Shown one piece after another: positions 1 through 7,378 of a stretch of 12,622 nt of DNA. The first letter of the stretch is position 1; each line of letters begins with the position of its first letter. Source of the stretch: Streptomyces sp. NRRL B-1140 (GTDB taxonomy: Bacteria > Actinomycetota > Actinomycetes > Streptomycetales > Streptomycetaceae); NCBI RefSeq assembly GCF_001280065.1, contig NZ_LGEA01000132.1:1-12622 (forward strand), in the 5' to 3' direction. Both the position numbers and the translations under genes were made by a program. A model generated the notes under the pieces. The model was not told where the DNA came from. It was given only the letters and a program-made list of their open reading frames with translations, and ran no database searches.

Positions 1-655
1 GCAGGAGGGTGGCCGTGGACGGCGCCACGGAGCTGGGGGCCGGGGCCGGTCCGGGGGGCTGGGAGGCGGGCGGCGGTGTCGTCGGCGCCGGGGGCTCGGG
101 GGCCGGGGGGGCGGGGGTCGGCGGAGCGGGCGGGGGCGAGGCTGGGGTGGTGCCCGCGCCGGGCACCGGGCCGGGAGCCGGGGGGTCACCGGGGGCCGTG
201 GGCGGCGCGGTTGAGGTCGTCGGTGCTTGCGGTGCTGATGTGTCAGGAGGTGCCGGGGAGCCGACCGGTGGGTCTGCGGGCACCTGGGGCGGAGCCACGG
301 GAGCGCCGGGGGCGGTGGAGCGCGGAAGGAGCAGGGTGCTCTGGGATCCGGGGCCGAGGCGGTCCGGGGCGGGTCGTTCGCCGGGCGCCCGGGGCGTCGG
401 GCCGGGAGTGCGGGGTCCCGGTGCGGCGGGCGCCGCGATGTCGCCGGGCAGGATGGCCTCCGGGGCGAAGGGAGTTGCCCCCATCAGGCTCAGGCCCAGT
501 ACCGCCATGTACGCGGCCGCGGCGGTGGCCAGCCCGTAGCCGGTGCGTCGCAGGTACCGCGCACGCCGACCGGAGGAGTCGACGAACACAGGGGTACTCG
601 GTCCGTCCGACGATTCCTGTCCCGTATGCCCCCTATTGGCCCGAAGAAGCGCCAT
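1..655 (-). CDS. Membrane-anchored Pro-rich protein, partial (C-terminal part beyond the left edge)
   Basis: An open minus-strand frame starts at an ATG (653-655) and stays open for 218 codons to the window edge. The N-terminus is cytoplasmic and hydrophilic, with a basic patch at residues 30-37 (RRARYLRR). A single hydrophobic helix follows at about residues 38-60 (YGLATAAAAYMAVLGLSLMG). From about residue 70 to the edge the sequence is dominated by Pro, Ala, Thr, Ser and Gly. Basic residues before the helix predict an N-in/C-out (type II) anchor. Such Pro-rich stretches usually act as flexible cell-wall-spanning linkers in front of an extracellular domain, which would lie outside the window. 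No catalytic domain is visible, so the function is unknown. The ribosome site is weak (GCTGAGC). The frame is convincing because it has a coherent membrane anchor, whereas the opposite strand reads as low-complexity Gly/Ala. Confidence 0.7.
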   Translation of the reverse strand, partial: MALLRANRGHTGQESSDGPSTPVFVDSSGRRARYLRRTGYGLATAAAAYMAVLGLSLMGATPFAPEAILPGDIAAPAAPGPRTPGPTPRAPGERPAPDRLGPGSQSTLLLPRSTAPGAPVAPPQVPADPPVGSPAPPDTSAPQAPTTSTAPPTAPGDPPAPGPVPGAGTTPASPPPAPPTPAPPAPEPPAPTTPPPASQPPGPAPAPSSVAPSTATLL

Positions 656-703
656 ATGCTCAGCGTACGACGCCGCGGCGAGGGAGAGTCGTCCTGGAAA
701 CCG

Positions 704-718
704 GCAAGAATTTCTTGC
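704..718. promoter_or_regulatory. Candidate operator palindrome upstream of the membrane-anchored protein
   Basis: GCAAGAA-T-TTCTTGC is a perfect palindrome with 7-bp arms around one central base. It lies about 50 bases upstream of the minus-strand ATG at 655 and is A/T-rich in a very GC-rich setting. That position and symmetry suit a transcription-factor site. No T-tract follows on either strand, so a terminator is unlikely. The regulator is unknown. Confidence 0.4.
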
Positions 719-820
719 TCTCCCGTGCAACCCTCCTCGCCTTTCGCGGGTCGTACGTGGTGTCAGGGCCTCTGGGGAGGGGATCTGGGGGGATCGTGGG
801 GGTTCCTGACGGGGGAGGGG

Positions 821-860
821 AAAAGCCGAGGGGGCCCGGTCGACGGACCGGGCCCCCTCG
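821..860 (-). terminator. Intrinsic terminator of the ribose operon
   Basis: Perfect 15-bp arms at 827-841 and 846-860 (CGAGGGGGCCCGGTC and its complement) enclose a GACG loop. On the minus strand the stem is followed by GC and then TTTT (824-821). It begins 37 bases after the rbsD stop codon. It should end the operon transcript and insulate the minus-strand gene starting at 655. No T-run follows on the plus strand. Confidence 0.85.
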
Positions 861-896
861 AAACCGTTCACGGCCTCCCGCGGCCCTTCGCGGGTG

Positions 897-1286
897 TCAG
901 AAGAAGACCCCGCATCTCAGCAGGACGTTCGCGTACGGCCGCGCCTCGCCCGTGCGGACGACCAGCCGGGCCGCCGCCGACAGCTCCTTGAGCCGCTCGT
1001 GCGGCACGAGGTGCAGCCCGGGGAAGTGCCCTTCCAGCAGCGACGACGCCTCCGGATTGGCGTCCCGCAGCTCCTGCGCCGCCGTCGCCCCCTCGACCAC
1101 CAGCTCGGCCAGCAGCCCGTCCAGCACCTCGGCGAACGACGGCACCCCGGCCCGGAAGGCCAGGTCCACCACCCGGGGACCGTCGGGGATCGGCATGCCC
1201 GCGTCGCACACCAGCACCCCGTCCCCGTGGCCGAGCTCGGCCAGCGCACCGGCGAGGTGGCGGTTCAGTATTCCGCTCTTCTTCAC
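897..1286 (-). CDS. rbsD: D-ribose pyranase RbsD
   Basis: The product interconverts beta-pyranose and beta-furanose forms of ribose, supplying the furanose used by ribokinase. It is a cytoplasmic protein of 129 residues; the E. coli protein has 139. Family features visible are the N-terminal KKSGILNRHLAGALAELGHGD block with the catalytic His20 and Asp28, and the C-terminal EARPYANVLLRCGVFF signature with the conserved Tyr-Ala-Asn. The GTG start overlaps the rbsK stop by 4 bases (GTGA, 1283-1286). A GGAGG at 1297-1301 inside the end of rbsK serves as ribosome site, so translational coupling is likely. It is the last gene of the operon and is followed by a strong terminator. Members of this fold (FucU/RbsD) can act on related sugars, but the neighbours favour ribose. 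Confidence 0.93.
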   Translation of the reverse strand: MKKSGILNRHLAGALAELGHGDGVLVCDAGMPIPDGPRVVDLAFRAGVPSFAEVLDGLLAELVVEGATAAQELRDANPEASSLLEGHFPGLHLVPHERLKELSAAARLVVRTGEARPYANVLLRCGVFF

Positions 1287-2185
1287 TGGGCGGCGACCTC
1301 CGCAGCCGTCGGGAAGGACGCCTGCGCGCCCTCCTTCGTCACGGTCGCGGCCCCCACCCGCACCGCGTACGCCGCCGCCTCGGCCAGGGACTCGCCCGCC
1401 CCCAGCCGCCAGGCCAGCGCGGCGGTGAAGGAGTCACCCGCCCCCGTGGTGTCCACCGCGTCCACCTTCACGGCCGGCACGCGCGAGACACCCTCCGACG
1501 AAGCCACCAGCGCGCCCTGTCCGCCCAGCGTGACCACGACCGACCTCGGGCCCTTGGCGAGCAGGATCCGTGCCCAGTCCTCGGGGGTGTCCCCGACGGC
1601 GGAGTCGCCGAGGATCACCTTCGCCTCGTGCTCGTTCACGATCAGCGGGTCGCAGGCCGCCAGCACCTCCGAAGGAAGGGGGCGCGGCGGAGAGGGGTTC
1701 AGCACGAAACGGCTTCCGGGAGCAAGGTTCCGTACGGTCTCCACCACCGTCTCCAGCGGGATCTCCAGCTGCGCCGACACCACCTTGGAGCCCTGGAAGA
1801 GACACCCGGCGGCCCGGACGTCCTCGGGCATGAGGCGGCCGTTGGCGCCGGGCGAGACGACGATGCTGTTGTCTCCGGACGGGTCGACCGTGATCAGTGC
1901 GACGCCCGTCGGGGCACCGCCCACCAGGACTCCCACCGTGTCGACACCCGCCGCGCGCTGCGAGTCCAGCAGCAGCCGGCCGTGCGCGTCGTCGCCGACC
2001 CGGGCCAGCAGGGCCGTGCGGGCACCGAGCCGGGCGGCGGCGACCGCCTGGTTCGCGCCCTTGCCGCCCGGGTGGACGGCCAGGTCGGAGCCGAGCACGG
2101 TCTCGCCGGCACCGGGCCGGCGCTCCACTCCGATCACCAGGTCGGCGTTGGCCGACCCCACGACCAGGAGGTCGTAGTCGTACAT
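1283..2185 (-). CDS. rbsK: Ribokinase RbsK (PfkB family)
   Basis: It phosphorylates D-ribose to ribose-5-phosphate with ATP, trapping imported sugar for the pentose phosphate and nucleotide pathways. The 300-residue length is typical. Signatures seen are GSANADLV near the start (10-17), the PfkB GGKGANQA block (40-47), NEHEAKVILG (184-193), and DTTGAGDSF (245-253) with the catalytic base Asp251 and the GAGD anion hole. The ATG at 2183-2185 is chosen because GGGGAG (2192-2197) sits 6 bases upstream. A longer in-frame start near 2227 would run through the intercistronic hairpin and adds nothing that resembles the family. The gene is separated from the upstream transporter gene by 76 bases, the only real gap in the operon, and it overlaps rbsD by 4 bases. 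Confidence 0.95.
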   Translation of the reverse strand: MYDYDLLVVGSANADLVIGVERRPGAGETVLGSDLAVHPGGKGANQAVAAARLGARTALLARVGDDAHGRLLLDSQRAAGVDTVGVLVGGAPTGVALITVDPSGDNSIVVSPGANGRLMPEDVRAAGCLFQGSKVVSAQLEIPLETVVETVRNLAPGSRFVLNPSPPRPLPSEVLAACDPLIVNEHEAKVILGDSAVGDTPEDWARILLAKGPRSVVVTLGGQGALVASSEGVSRVPAVKVDAVDTTGAGDSFTAALAWRLGAGESLAEAAAYAVRVGAATVTKEGAQASFPTAAEVAAQ

Positions 2186-2210
2186 GAGTTGCTCCCCACG
2201 TGAGTGACAT

Positions 2211-2250
2211 GGCCGGGTGGTCGCCACGGACTGTGGACGACCGCCCGGCC
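2211..2250 (-). promoter_or_regulatory. Intercistronic hairpin between the transporter fusion gene and rbsK
   Basis: Arms 2211-2223 and 2238-2250 pair at 12 of 13 positions, and inner arms CCAC/GTGG (2224-2227, 2233-2236) extend the stem to 17 pairs with one bulged A and a 5-base loop. On the minus strand the structure begins 11 bases after the transporter stop codon. No T-tract follows, so it is more likely a stabiliser of the upstream mRNA or a partial attenuator than a full terminator. Either role would set the ratio of transporter to kinase and pyranase. Confidence 0.65.
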
Positions 2251-2261
2251 GTTCCCCGATG

Positions 2262-4211
2262 TCAGCCGCTGAAGCCGGCCACGTTCTCCTTCGTGACCAC
2301 CTTCACCGGCACCTTCACCGTCTCCTGGACCTTCTTGCCCTGGAGCGCCTTCAGGGCGTTGTCCACGGCGATCCTCCCCAGCTGGGAGGGCTGCTGCGCC
2401 ACGGACGCGTACAGCGTGCCGCCCTCGACCGCCTTCAGTCCGTCCGGCGTGCCGTCGAAGCCCACGACCGAGACCGACTTGCCGGCCTTGGAGCCCAGCG
2501 CCTTGATCGCGCCGAGCGCCATCTCGTCGTTGGCGGCGATGACGCCCTGGACGTCCGGGTGGGCCTGGAGCAGGTTCGACATGACGTCGAGGCCCTTGGT
2601 GCGGTCGAAGTCGGCGGGCTGCTGGGCGACCACCTGGATGCCCGGGTAGGCCTTGAGACCGTTCGCGAAGCCCTGCGCGCGCTCCCGGGCCGCGGAGGTG
2701 CCCGCCTGGCCCTGGAGGATCACGATCTTGCCCTTGCCGCCGAGCTTCTCGGCGATCGACTTGGCGGCGAGTTCACCGCCGGCGACGTTGTCGGAGGCGA
2801 CGAGCGTGTCCAGCTTGGCGTTGTTGACGACGCGGTCCACGGCGATGACCGGGATGTCCGCCTTGTCGGCGGCCTTCACCGAGTTGCTCGCGGCGTCCGA
2901 GTCCACCGGGTTGACGATGATCGCGCCGAGGCCGGAACTGGTGAAGTTCTGCAGCTGGTTGGCCTGCTGGGAGGCGTCGTTCTGGGCGTCGGTGACGGTC
3001 AGGTCGACGCCCAGCTTCTTCGCCTCGGCCTGGGCGCCCGCCCGGATCTGCACGAAGAAGGGGTTGTTGAGGGTCGACAGCGACAGGCCCATCTTCGGCT
3101 TGTCCGTGGAGGCGGAGCCGTTGTGCAGCAACGACGTGGCGCCGACGATCGCGACGGTGACCACGGCCGCGAGCCCGTAGGTCGCCGCCTGCCGGCCCTT
3201 GCCTCCCTGGGAGGCACCGGCGACCGGGGTCGCCCCCGCCTTGCGCCGCAGCGTGTCGAACAGCACCGCGAGCGCGATGACGACACCGATGACGACCTGC
3301 TGCCAGAACGCCGAGACGTTCAGCAGGTTCAGCCCGTTGCGCAGCACCGCGAGGATCAGGGCGCCGATCAGCGTGCCCGACGCCTTGCCGGTGCCGCCCG
3401 CGAGGGAGGCGCCGCCGATGACGACGGCGGCGATCGCGTCCAGCTCGTAGCCGTCGGCGGCCTGGGGCTGCGCGGACGACAGCCGGGCCGCGAGGACGAC
3501 ACCGGCGACGGCGGCGAACACGCCCGAGAAGGCGTAGATGGCGAGCTTCTGCTTCTTCACACGCAGGCCGGACAGCCGCGCGGCCTCCTCGTTGCCGCCG
3601 ATCGCGTACATGGAGCGGCCGATGTAGGTCCGGCCGAGCACGAAGGCCGCGATCAGGCCCATGACGACCATCACCAGGACCGGCACCGGCAGCCAGCCGC
3701 CGAGCGTGTCGCCGAGGTGGGAGACCGAGTCGGGGAAGGCGATCGGGGAGCCCTCGGAGATGACGAGGGACAGGCCGCGGGCCACGGACAGCATGGCCAG
3801 CGTGGCGATGAACGGCGGCAGCTTTCCGTAGGAGATGAGGATGCCGTTGACCAGGCCGCAGACGATGCCCGTGGCTATGGCCAGGAGCACGGCGAGGACG
3901 ACCGGGACGCCCGCCGAGGTGGCGCTCCAGGCGAGGACCGTGGCCGACAGCGCGGCGACCGAGCCGACGGACAGGTCGATGCCCGCCGAGACGATCACGA
4001 AGGTCACGCCGAAGGCGAGGATGGCCGTCACGGCCGCCTGCACACCGACGTTGAGGAGGTTGTCCGTCGTCAGGAAGTCGCCGGACAGCGCCGACATCGC
4101 GATGACGAGGACGATGAGCGCGGTGAGCGCCCCGTTGTCGAGCAGGAGGCGGCGCAGGCCCCCCGAGGCGCCACCCGCGCCCGTCGTGCTCTTGAGCGTG
4201 TCAGTGGCCAC
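2262..4211 (-). CDS. rbsCB: Ribose ABC transporter permease fused to its substrate-binding protein (RbsC-RbsB)
   Basis: One 649-residue protein carries two normally separate subunits. Residues about 25-320 are an RbsC-type permease with multiple membrane helices and the family block GIDLSVGSV (78-86). After a short linker, a further hydrophobic helix (about 344-362) precedes an RbsB-type periplasmic-binding domain (373-649). Ligand residues of RbsB are all recognisable: STLNNPFF (379-386), DR (459-460), SAARER (506-511), AND (559-562 area), GFDGTPDG (584-591) and the Gln of VAQQP. This argues for ribose itself or a very close sugar. The binding domain has no signal peptide or lipobox, so the extra helix must export and tether it. 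The GTG start has AAGGAGG (4218-4224) 6 bases upstream and overlaps the end of rbsA by 11 bases. I recall similar 'bifunctional carbohydrate binding and transport' annotations in Streptomyces, so the fusion is probably genus-level rather than an artefact. Confidence 0.93.
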   Translation of the reverse strand: MATDTLKSTTGAGGASGGLRRLLLDNGALTALIVLVIAMSALSGDFLTTDNLLNVGVQAAVTAILAFGVTFVIVSAGIDLSVGSVAALSATVLAWSATSAGVPVVLAVLLAIATGIVCGLVNGILISYGKLPPFIATLAMLSVARGLSLVISEGSPIAFPDSVSHLGDTLGGWLPVPVLVMVVMGLIAAFVLGRTYIGRSMYAIGGNEEAARLSGLRVKKQKLAIYAFSGVFAAVAGVVLAARLSSAQPQAADGYELDAIAAVVIGGASLAGGTGKASGTLIGALILAVLRNGLNLLNVSAFWQQVVIGVVIALAVLFDTLRRKAGATPVAGASQGGKGRQAATYGLAAVVTVAIVGATSLLHNGSASTDKPKMGLSLSTLNNPFFVQIRAGAQAEAKKLGVDLTVTDAQNDASQQANQLQNFTSSGLGAIIVNPVDSDAASNSVKAADKADIPVIAVDRVVNNAKLDTLVASDNVAGGELAAKSIAEKLGGKGKIVILQGQAGTSAARERAQGFANGLKAYPGIQVVAQQPADFDRTKGLDVMSNLLQAHPDVQGVIAANDEMALGAIKALGSKAGKSVSVVGFDGTPDGLKAVEGGTLYASVAQQPSQLGRIAVDNALKALQGKKVQETVKVPVKVVTKENVAGFSG

Positions 4212-5721
4212 GGGAGGCCTCCTTGTCAGTGCTGGGGTTGCTGACGGCGAGTGCCATCACGGCGTCCTGGGTCGCCTCGCCGGCGGAGAGTTCACCGGCG
4301 ATCCGGCCCTGGGCCATCACCAGCACCCGGTCGCTCATGCCGAGCACCTCGGGCAGGTCGCTGGAGATCATCAGGACGGCCGCGCCGGCGGCGGTGAGTT
4401 CGTTGATGAGCTGGTAGATCTCGACCTTGGCGCCGACGTCGATGCCGCGCGTCGGTTCGTCGAGGATCAGCACCTTGGTGTCGGCGAGCAGCCATTTGCC
4501 GATGACGACCTTCTGCTGGTTGCCGCCGGAGAGCGTGCGCACATGCTGGCCGAGCCCGGCCATCCGCACGCCGAGCTGCCGCGCGATCCGCCCGGCCGCC
4601 GCACGCTGCCCCTTGAGGTCGACGAGCCCGCCGCGCGTGGCCGACCGCAGGGTCACCAGGCCGAGGTTCTCCTCGACGGAGGCGTCCAGCACCAGGCCCT
4701 GGCCCTTGCGGTCCTCGGGGACGAGCCCGATGCCGGCGGCCATGGCCGCGTTGACGTCGTACTTGGCGACCGGGGCGCCGGAGACCTTGACCGCGCCCTT
4801 GTCGTAGGAGTCGGCGCCGAAGACGGCCCGTACGACCTCGGTCCGCCCGGCGCCGACCAGTCCCGCGATGCCGACGACCTCACCGGCGTGCACCTCGAAG
4901 CCGACGTCGTGGAAGACGCCGTCCCGGGTGAGCCCCTCGACGGAGAGCAGCGCGGCACCCCGGTCGGCCCGTGCGCGCGGGTACTGCTGCTCGATGGAGC
5001 GCCCGACCATGAGCCGCACGAGTTCGTCCTCGGGCGTGGAGGCGGGCACCCGGCCGACGCTCCTGCCGTCCCGGATGACCGTCACGCGATCGCCGAGCGC
5101 GGCGATCTCCTCCAGGTGATGCGTGATGAAGACGATCCCGACGCCGTCCTCGCGCAGCGCGCGCACGATGGCGAAGAGCTTGTCGACCTCCTCGGAGGTG
5201 AGCACGGCGGTCGGCTCGTCCATGATCAGCACGCGCGCGTCCAGGCTGAGCGCCTTGGCGATCTCGACCATCTGCAGGCGCGCGATGCCGAGCTCACGGA
5301 CCCTCGCTCGGGGCGACACGTCCACGCCGACCCGCTGCAGCAGGACCTCGGCGTCGGCCTCCATCCTCTTCCGGTCGATCATCCCGAACCGGCGCGGCTG
5401 GCGCCCGAGGAAGATGTTCTCGGCGACCGTGAGGTCGGGCACCAGGTTGAACTCCTGGTAGATGGTGGCGATCCCGAGCCGCTCGGAGTCCTGCGCACCC
5501 TGGATGCGGGTCTCCTCGCCGCCGACCAGGATCCGCCCGGCGTCGGGGGTGTAGGCGCCGGAGAGCATCTTGATGAGGGTGCTCTTACCGGCACCGTTCT
5601 CACCGAGCAGGACGTGCACCTCGCCCCGGCGCAGGTCGAAGTCGACGCCGTCCAGCGCGACCACGCCCGGGAAGGTCTTCCGTATGCCCTCGATGCGCAG
5701 CAACTCGTCCGCGTTGCTCAC
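4201..5721 (-). CDS. rbsA: Ribose ABC transporter ATP-binding protein, tandem ATPase domains (RbsA)
   Basis: This cytoplasmic ATPase of 506 residues energises the membrane permease. The first domain has Walker A GENGAGKST (40-48), Walker B VLIMDEPTA (164-172) and the switch His201. Its signature loop is unusual, LGIARLQ (144-150) rather than LSGGQ-like. The second domain has a degenerate P-loop GLVGAGRTE (288-295), as is usual in the RbsA/MglA group, an intact LSGGNQQ (398-404) and LILDEPTRGID (418-428). The GTG start at 5719-5721 has AAAGGAG (5728-5734) 6 bases upstream and overlaps the repressor stop by 4 bases (GTGA). An open extension upstream in this frame lies inside the repressor gene and is not coding. 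One such ATPase with two nucleotide-binding domains per transporter is standard for this family. Confidence 0.95.
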   Translation of the reverse strand: MSNADELLRIEGIRKTFPGVVALDGVDFDLRRGEVHVLLGENGAGKSTLIKMLSGAYTPDAGRILVGGEETRIQGAQDSERLGIATIYQEFNLVPDLTVAENIFLGRQPRRFGMIDRKRMEADAEVLLQRVGVDVSPRARVRELGIARLQMVEIAKALSLDARVLIMDEPTAVLTSEEVDKLFAIVRALREDGVGIVFITHHLEEIAALGDRVTVIRDGRSVGRVPASTPEDELVRLMVGRSIEQQYPRARADRGAALLSVEGLTRDGVFHDVGFEVHAGEVVGIAGLVGAGRTEVVRAVFGADSYDKGAVKVSGAPVAKYDVNAAMAAGIGLVPEDRKGQGLVLDASVEENLGLVTLRSATRGGLVDLKGQRAAAGRIARQLGVRMAGLGQHVRTLSGGNQQKVVIGKWLLADTKVLILDEPTRGIDVGAKVEIYQLINELTAAGAAVLMISSDLPEVLGMSDRVLVMAQGRIAGELSAGEATQDAVMALAVSNPSTDKEASRGH

Positions 5722-6737
5722 GTCGTGCTCCTTTGCACTGGGGTGGGGTTCTCGCCGCACGAGCGGCGTACGACGAGCCGGGCGGGGAGGGTCACGGACT
5801 CGCCGGCCCTGCCCTCGATGCGGTCGACCAGGGCCCGTACGGCTGCCCGGCCCAGCTCGCCCGTGGGCTGGGCGATCGCGGTGATCGGCGGATCGGTGTG
5901 CACGAACCACCGGACGTCGTCGAACGCGGCCAGCGCCAGGTCGTCCGGGATGCGCAGGCCCCGCGCGCGCACGGCGTCCAGCGCGCCGAGCGCCATCAGG
6001 TTGTCGGCCGCGAAGACGACCTCGGGCGGCTCGGCCAGGTCGAGGAAGCCCTCGGTGACCAGCCGGCCGCTCTCGGCCTGGAAGTCTCCCTGCCCTATGT
6101 AGGCGTCGGGCAGGTCGAGCCCGTACGCGCCGAGCGCCTCCCGGAAGGCCTCGACGCGCTCCTGGCCGGTCGTGGTCGCCGCCGGGCCCGCGATGATCGC
6201 CAGCCGCCGGTGCCCGAGCCCGTGCAGGTGCGCCACGAGGTCCCGCACGGCGGCCTGTCCGTCCGCCCGTACCACCGGCACGTCCACGCCCGGGATCCAC
6301 CGGTCCACGAAGACCATGGGCGTCCCGGCCCGTACGGCGTCCAGCATCAGCGGCGAGCCGCCGTCCGTGGGTGAGACGAGCAGTCCGTCGATGCGGCGGT
6401 CCAGGAGGTTGCGTACGTGGTGGTCCTGGAGGTCCGGCCGCTCGTCGGCGTTGCCGATGATGACGCTGTAGCCGAGCGCACGGGCCTCTTCCTCCACGGA
6501 GCGGGCCAGCTCGGTGAAGTAGGGGTTCATCACGTCGCTGATGACCAGGCCGAGGGTGTGGGTCTGGTCGGTGCGCAGCGAGCGGGCGACGGCGTTCGGG
6601 CGGTAGCCCAGGGTCTCGACGGCGGCCAGCACGCGGGTGCGTGCGTCGGCGCTGACCGACGGGTGGTCGTTCAGGACGCGCGAGACCGTGGCGACGGAGA
6701 CGCCGGCCTCGGCAGCGACGTCCTTGATGCTGGCCAC
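5718..6737 (-). CDS. rbsR: LacI-family transcriptional regulator, probable repressor of the ribose operon
   Basis: The 339-residue protein begins with the classic LacI helix-turn-helix: IKDVAAEAGVSVATVSRVLN, followed by the hinge-helix region YRPNAVARSL. A periplasmic-binding-like effector domain follows (TLGLVISDVMNPYFTELARS onwards). The GTG start (6735-6737) has a full AAGGAGGT (6747-6754) 9 bases upstream. It is the first gene of the operon, and its stop overlaps the rbsA start by 4 bases, so repressor and transporter share one transcript. Two probable operators lie 63-103 bases upstream, which implies autoregulation and induction by sugar. The gene symbol is inferred from the operon, not from specific effector residues, so the inducer could be a related pentose. 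Confidence 0.93.
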   Translation of the reverse strand: MASIKDVAAEAGVSVATVSRVLNDHPSVSADARTRVLAAVETLGYRPNAVARSLRTDQTHTLGLVISDVMNPYFTELARSVEEEARALGYSVIIGNADERPDLQDHHVRNLLDRRIDGLLVSPTDGGSPLMLDAVRAGTPMVFVDRWIPGVDVPVVRADGQAAVRDLVAHLHGLGHRRLAIIAGPAATTTGQERVEAFREALGAYGLDLPDAYIGQGDFQAESGRLVTEGFLDLAEPPEVVFAADNLMALGALDAVRARGLRIPDDLALAAFDDVRWFVHTDPPITAIAQPTGELGRAAVRALVDRIEGRAGESVTLPARLVVRRSCGENPTPVQRSTT

Positions 6738-6799
6738 CGCCGCTCCACCTCCTTGTGGATCAGTCGTGGGAGCACCCGCGAGGCTTGGGCGTGTGCTCG

Positions 6800-6814
6800 T
6801 GGAATCGATTACAC
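6800..6814. promoter_or_regulatory. Probable LacI-family operator, proximal copy
   Basis: TGGAATCGATTACAC is a near-perfect 14-bp palindrome (6800-6813; one mismatched pair) centred on CG, as expected for LacI-family sites. It lies 63 bases upstream of the repressor start. An identical 15-mer sits 26 bases further upstream. Confidence 0.8.
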
Positions 6815-6825
6815 CGACGGAGGGA

Positions 6826-6840
6826 TGGAATCGATTACAC
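6826..6840. promoter_or_regulatory. Probable LacI-family operator, distal copy
   Basis: This is the second identical TGGAATCGATTACAC, in direct orientation. The 26-bp spacing puts the two sites about two and a half helical turns apart. It also lies 128 bases upstream of the divergent cupin gene, so the repressor could affect both directions. No clear consensus -10/-35 pair for the operon could be set from sequence alone. A TTGACC at 6871-6876 is a possible plus-strand -35 box without a convincing partner. Confidence 0.8.
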
Positions 6841-6967
6841 GGCGGTAAATCAAGCCCCCTCAGACACCTCTTGACCGGATCGTGATGTCGCGGGCGGCCC
6901 CCCGGCGGTTCAGGGTGGAAGGACGAGGTCCGTTTCCACGGCCCGGTCCACGGCGAGCGGAGGAGCC

Positions 6968-7333
6968 ATGACGGCAGCGACTCGCGACGACGTACCCGTC
7001 GCGCTCGGAGGCGACGGCGTAGAGGTGCGCACCATGCCGATCGGGGGCGGCATGTCGATCAGCTACATCACTCTGCCCCAGGGCACGGACATGGCCCCGG
7101 GGCTCAAGGGGCTGCCCGACGACGCGTGCCAGTGCCCGCACTGGGGCTATCTACTGAAGGGCCGCATCCGGATGCGGACGGCCACCGGCGAGGAGGAGTA
7201 CGAGGCGGGGCAGGCGTACTACTGGGGACCCGGCCATGTGCCGCTCGCCCTGGCGGACACGGAGCTGGTCGAGTTCTCCCCGGACGCGGACTTCCAGCAG
7301 GTGATCGACCACGTGGTGGCGCAGGCCGGGTGA
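6968..7333 (+). CDS. Small cupin-domain protein
   Basis: This 121-residue protein resembles a single conserved cupin barrel. The core reads CPHWGYLLKGRIRMRT (56-71), then EYEAGQAYYWGPGHVPLAL (77-95), matching the usual Gly-rich turns and the second-motif His (His90). Only one His (His58) of the usual first-motif HxH is present, and two nearby cysteines (Cys54, Cys56) are notable, so metal binding may be altered or absent. The ATG at 6968 follows a GGAGGAG ribosome site. The gene is divergent from the ribose operon and shares its upstream region, but nothing ties its substrate to ribose. Function is unassigned; small cupins of this type are often enzymes or small-molecule sensors. Confidence 0.75.
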   Translation: MTAATRDDVPVALGGDGVEVRTMPIGGGMSISYITLPQGTDMAPGLKGLPDDACQCPHWGYLLKGRIRMRTATGEEEYEAGQAYYWGPGHVPLALADTELVEFSPDADFQQVIDHVVAQAG

Positions 7334-7378
7334 GGCGGGGCCTTGATCGCGCCGGGCCCGTGGGATGAGTCGGCCCCA

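Noticed and set aside
9..1428. Plus-strand Gly-rich and Arg-rich open frames at the left end
   Set aside because: They mirror the Pro-rich minus-strand gene and the rbsD region; they lack ribosome sites and recognisable domains.
2217..6102. Very long plus-strand open frames opposite the ribose operon (2217-4244 and 3835-6102)
   Set aside because: They are antisense to clearly conserved genes and their translations are low-complexity, rich in Arg, Gly, Asp and His, as expected for shadow frames in high-GC DNA.
5722..6300. N-terminal extension of the ATPase frame upstream of 5721
   Set aside because: It lies within the LacI-family gene in another frame and is Arg/Gly/Ala-rich. The GTG at 5721 has a proper ribosome site and starts the family-like sequence.
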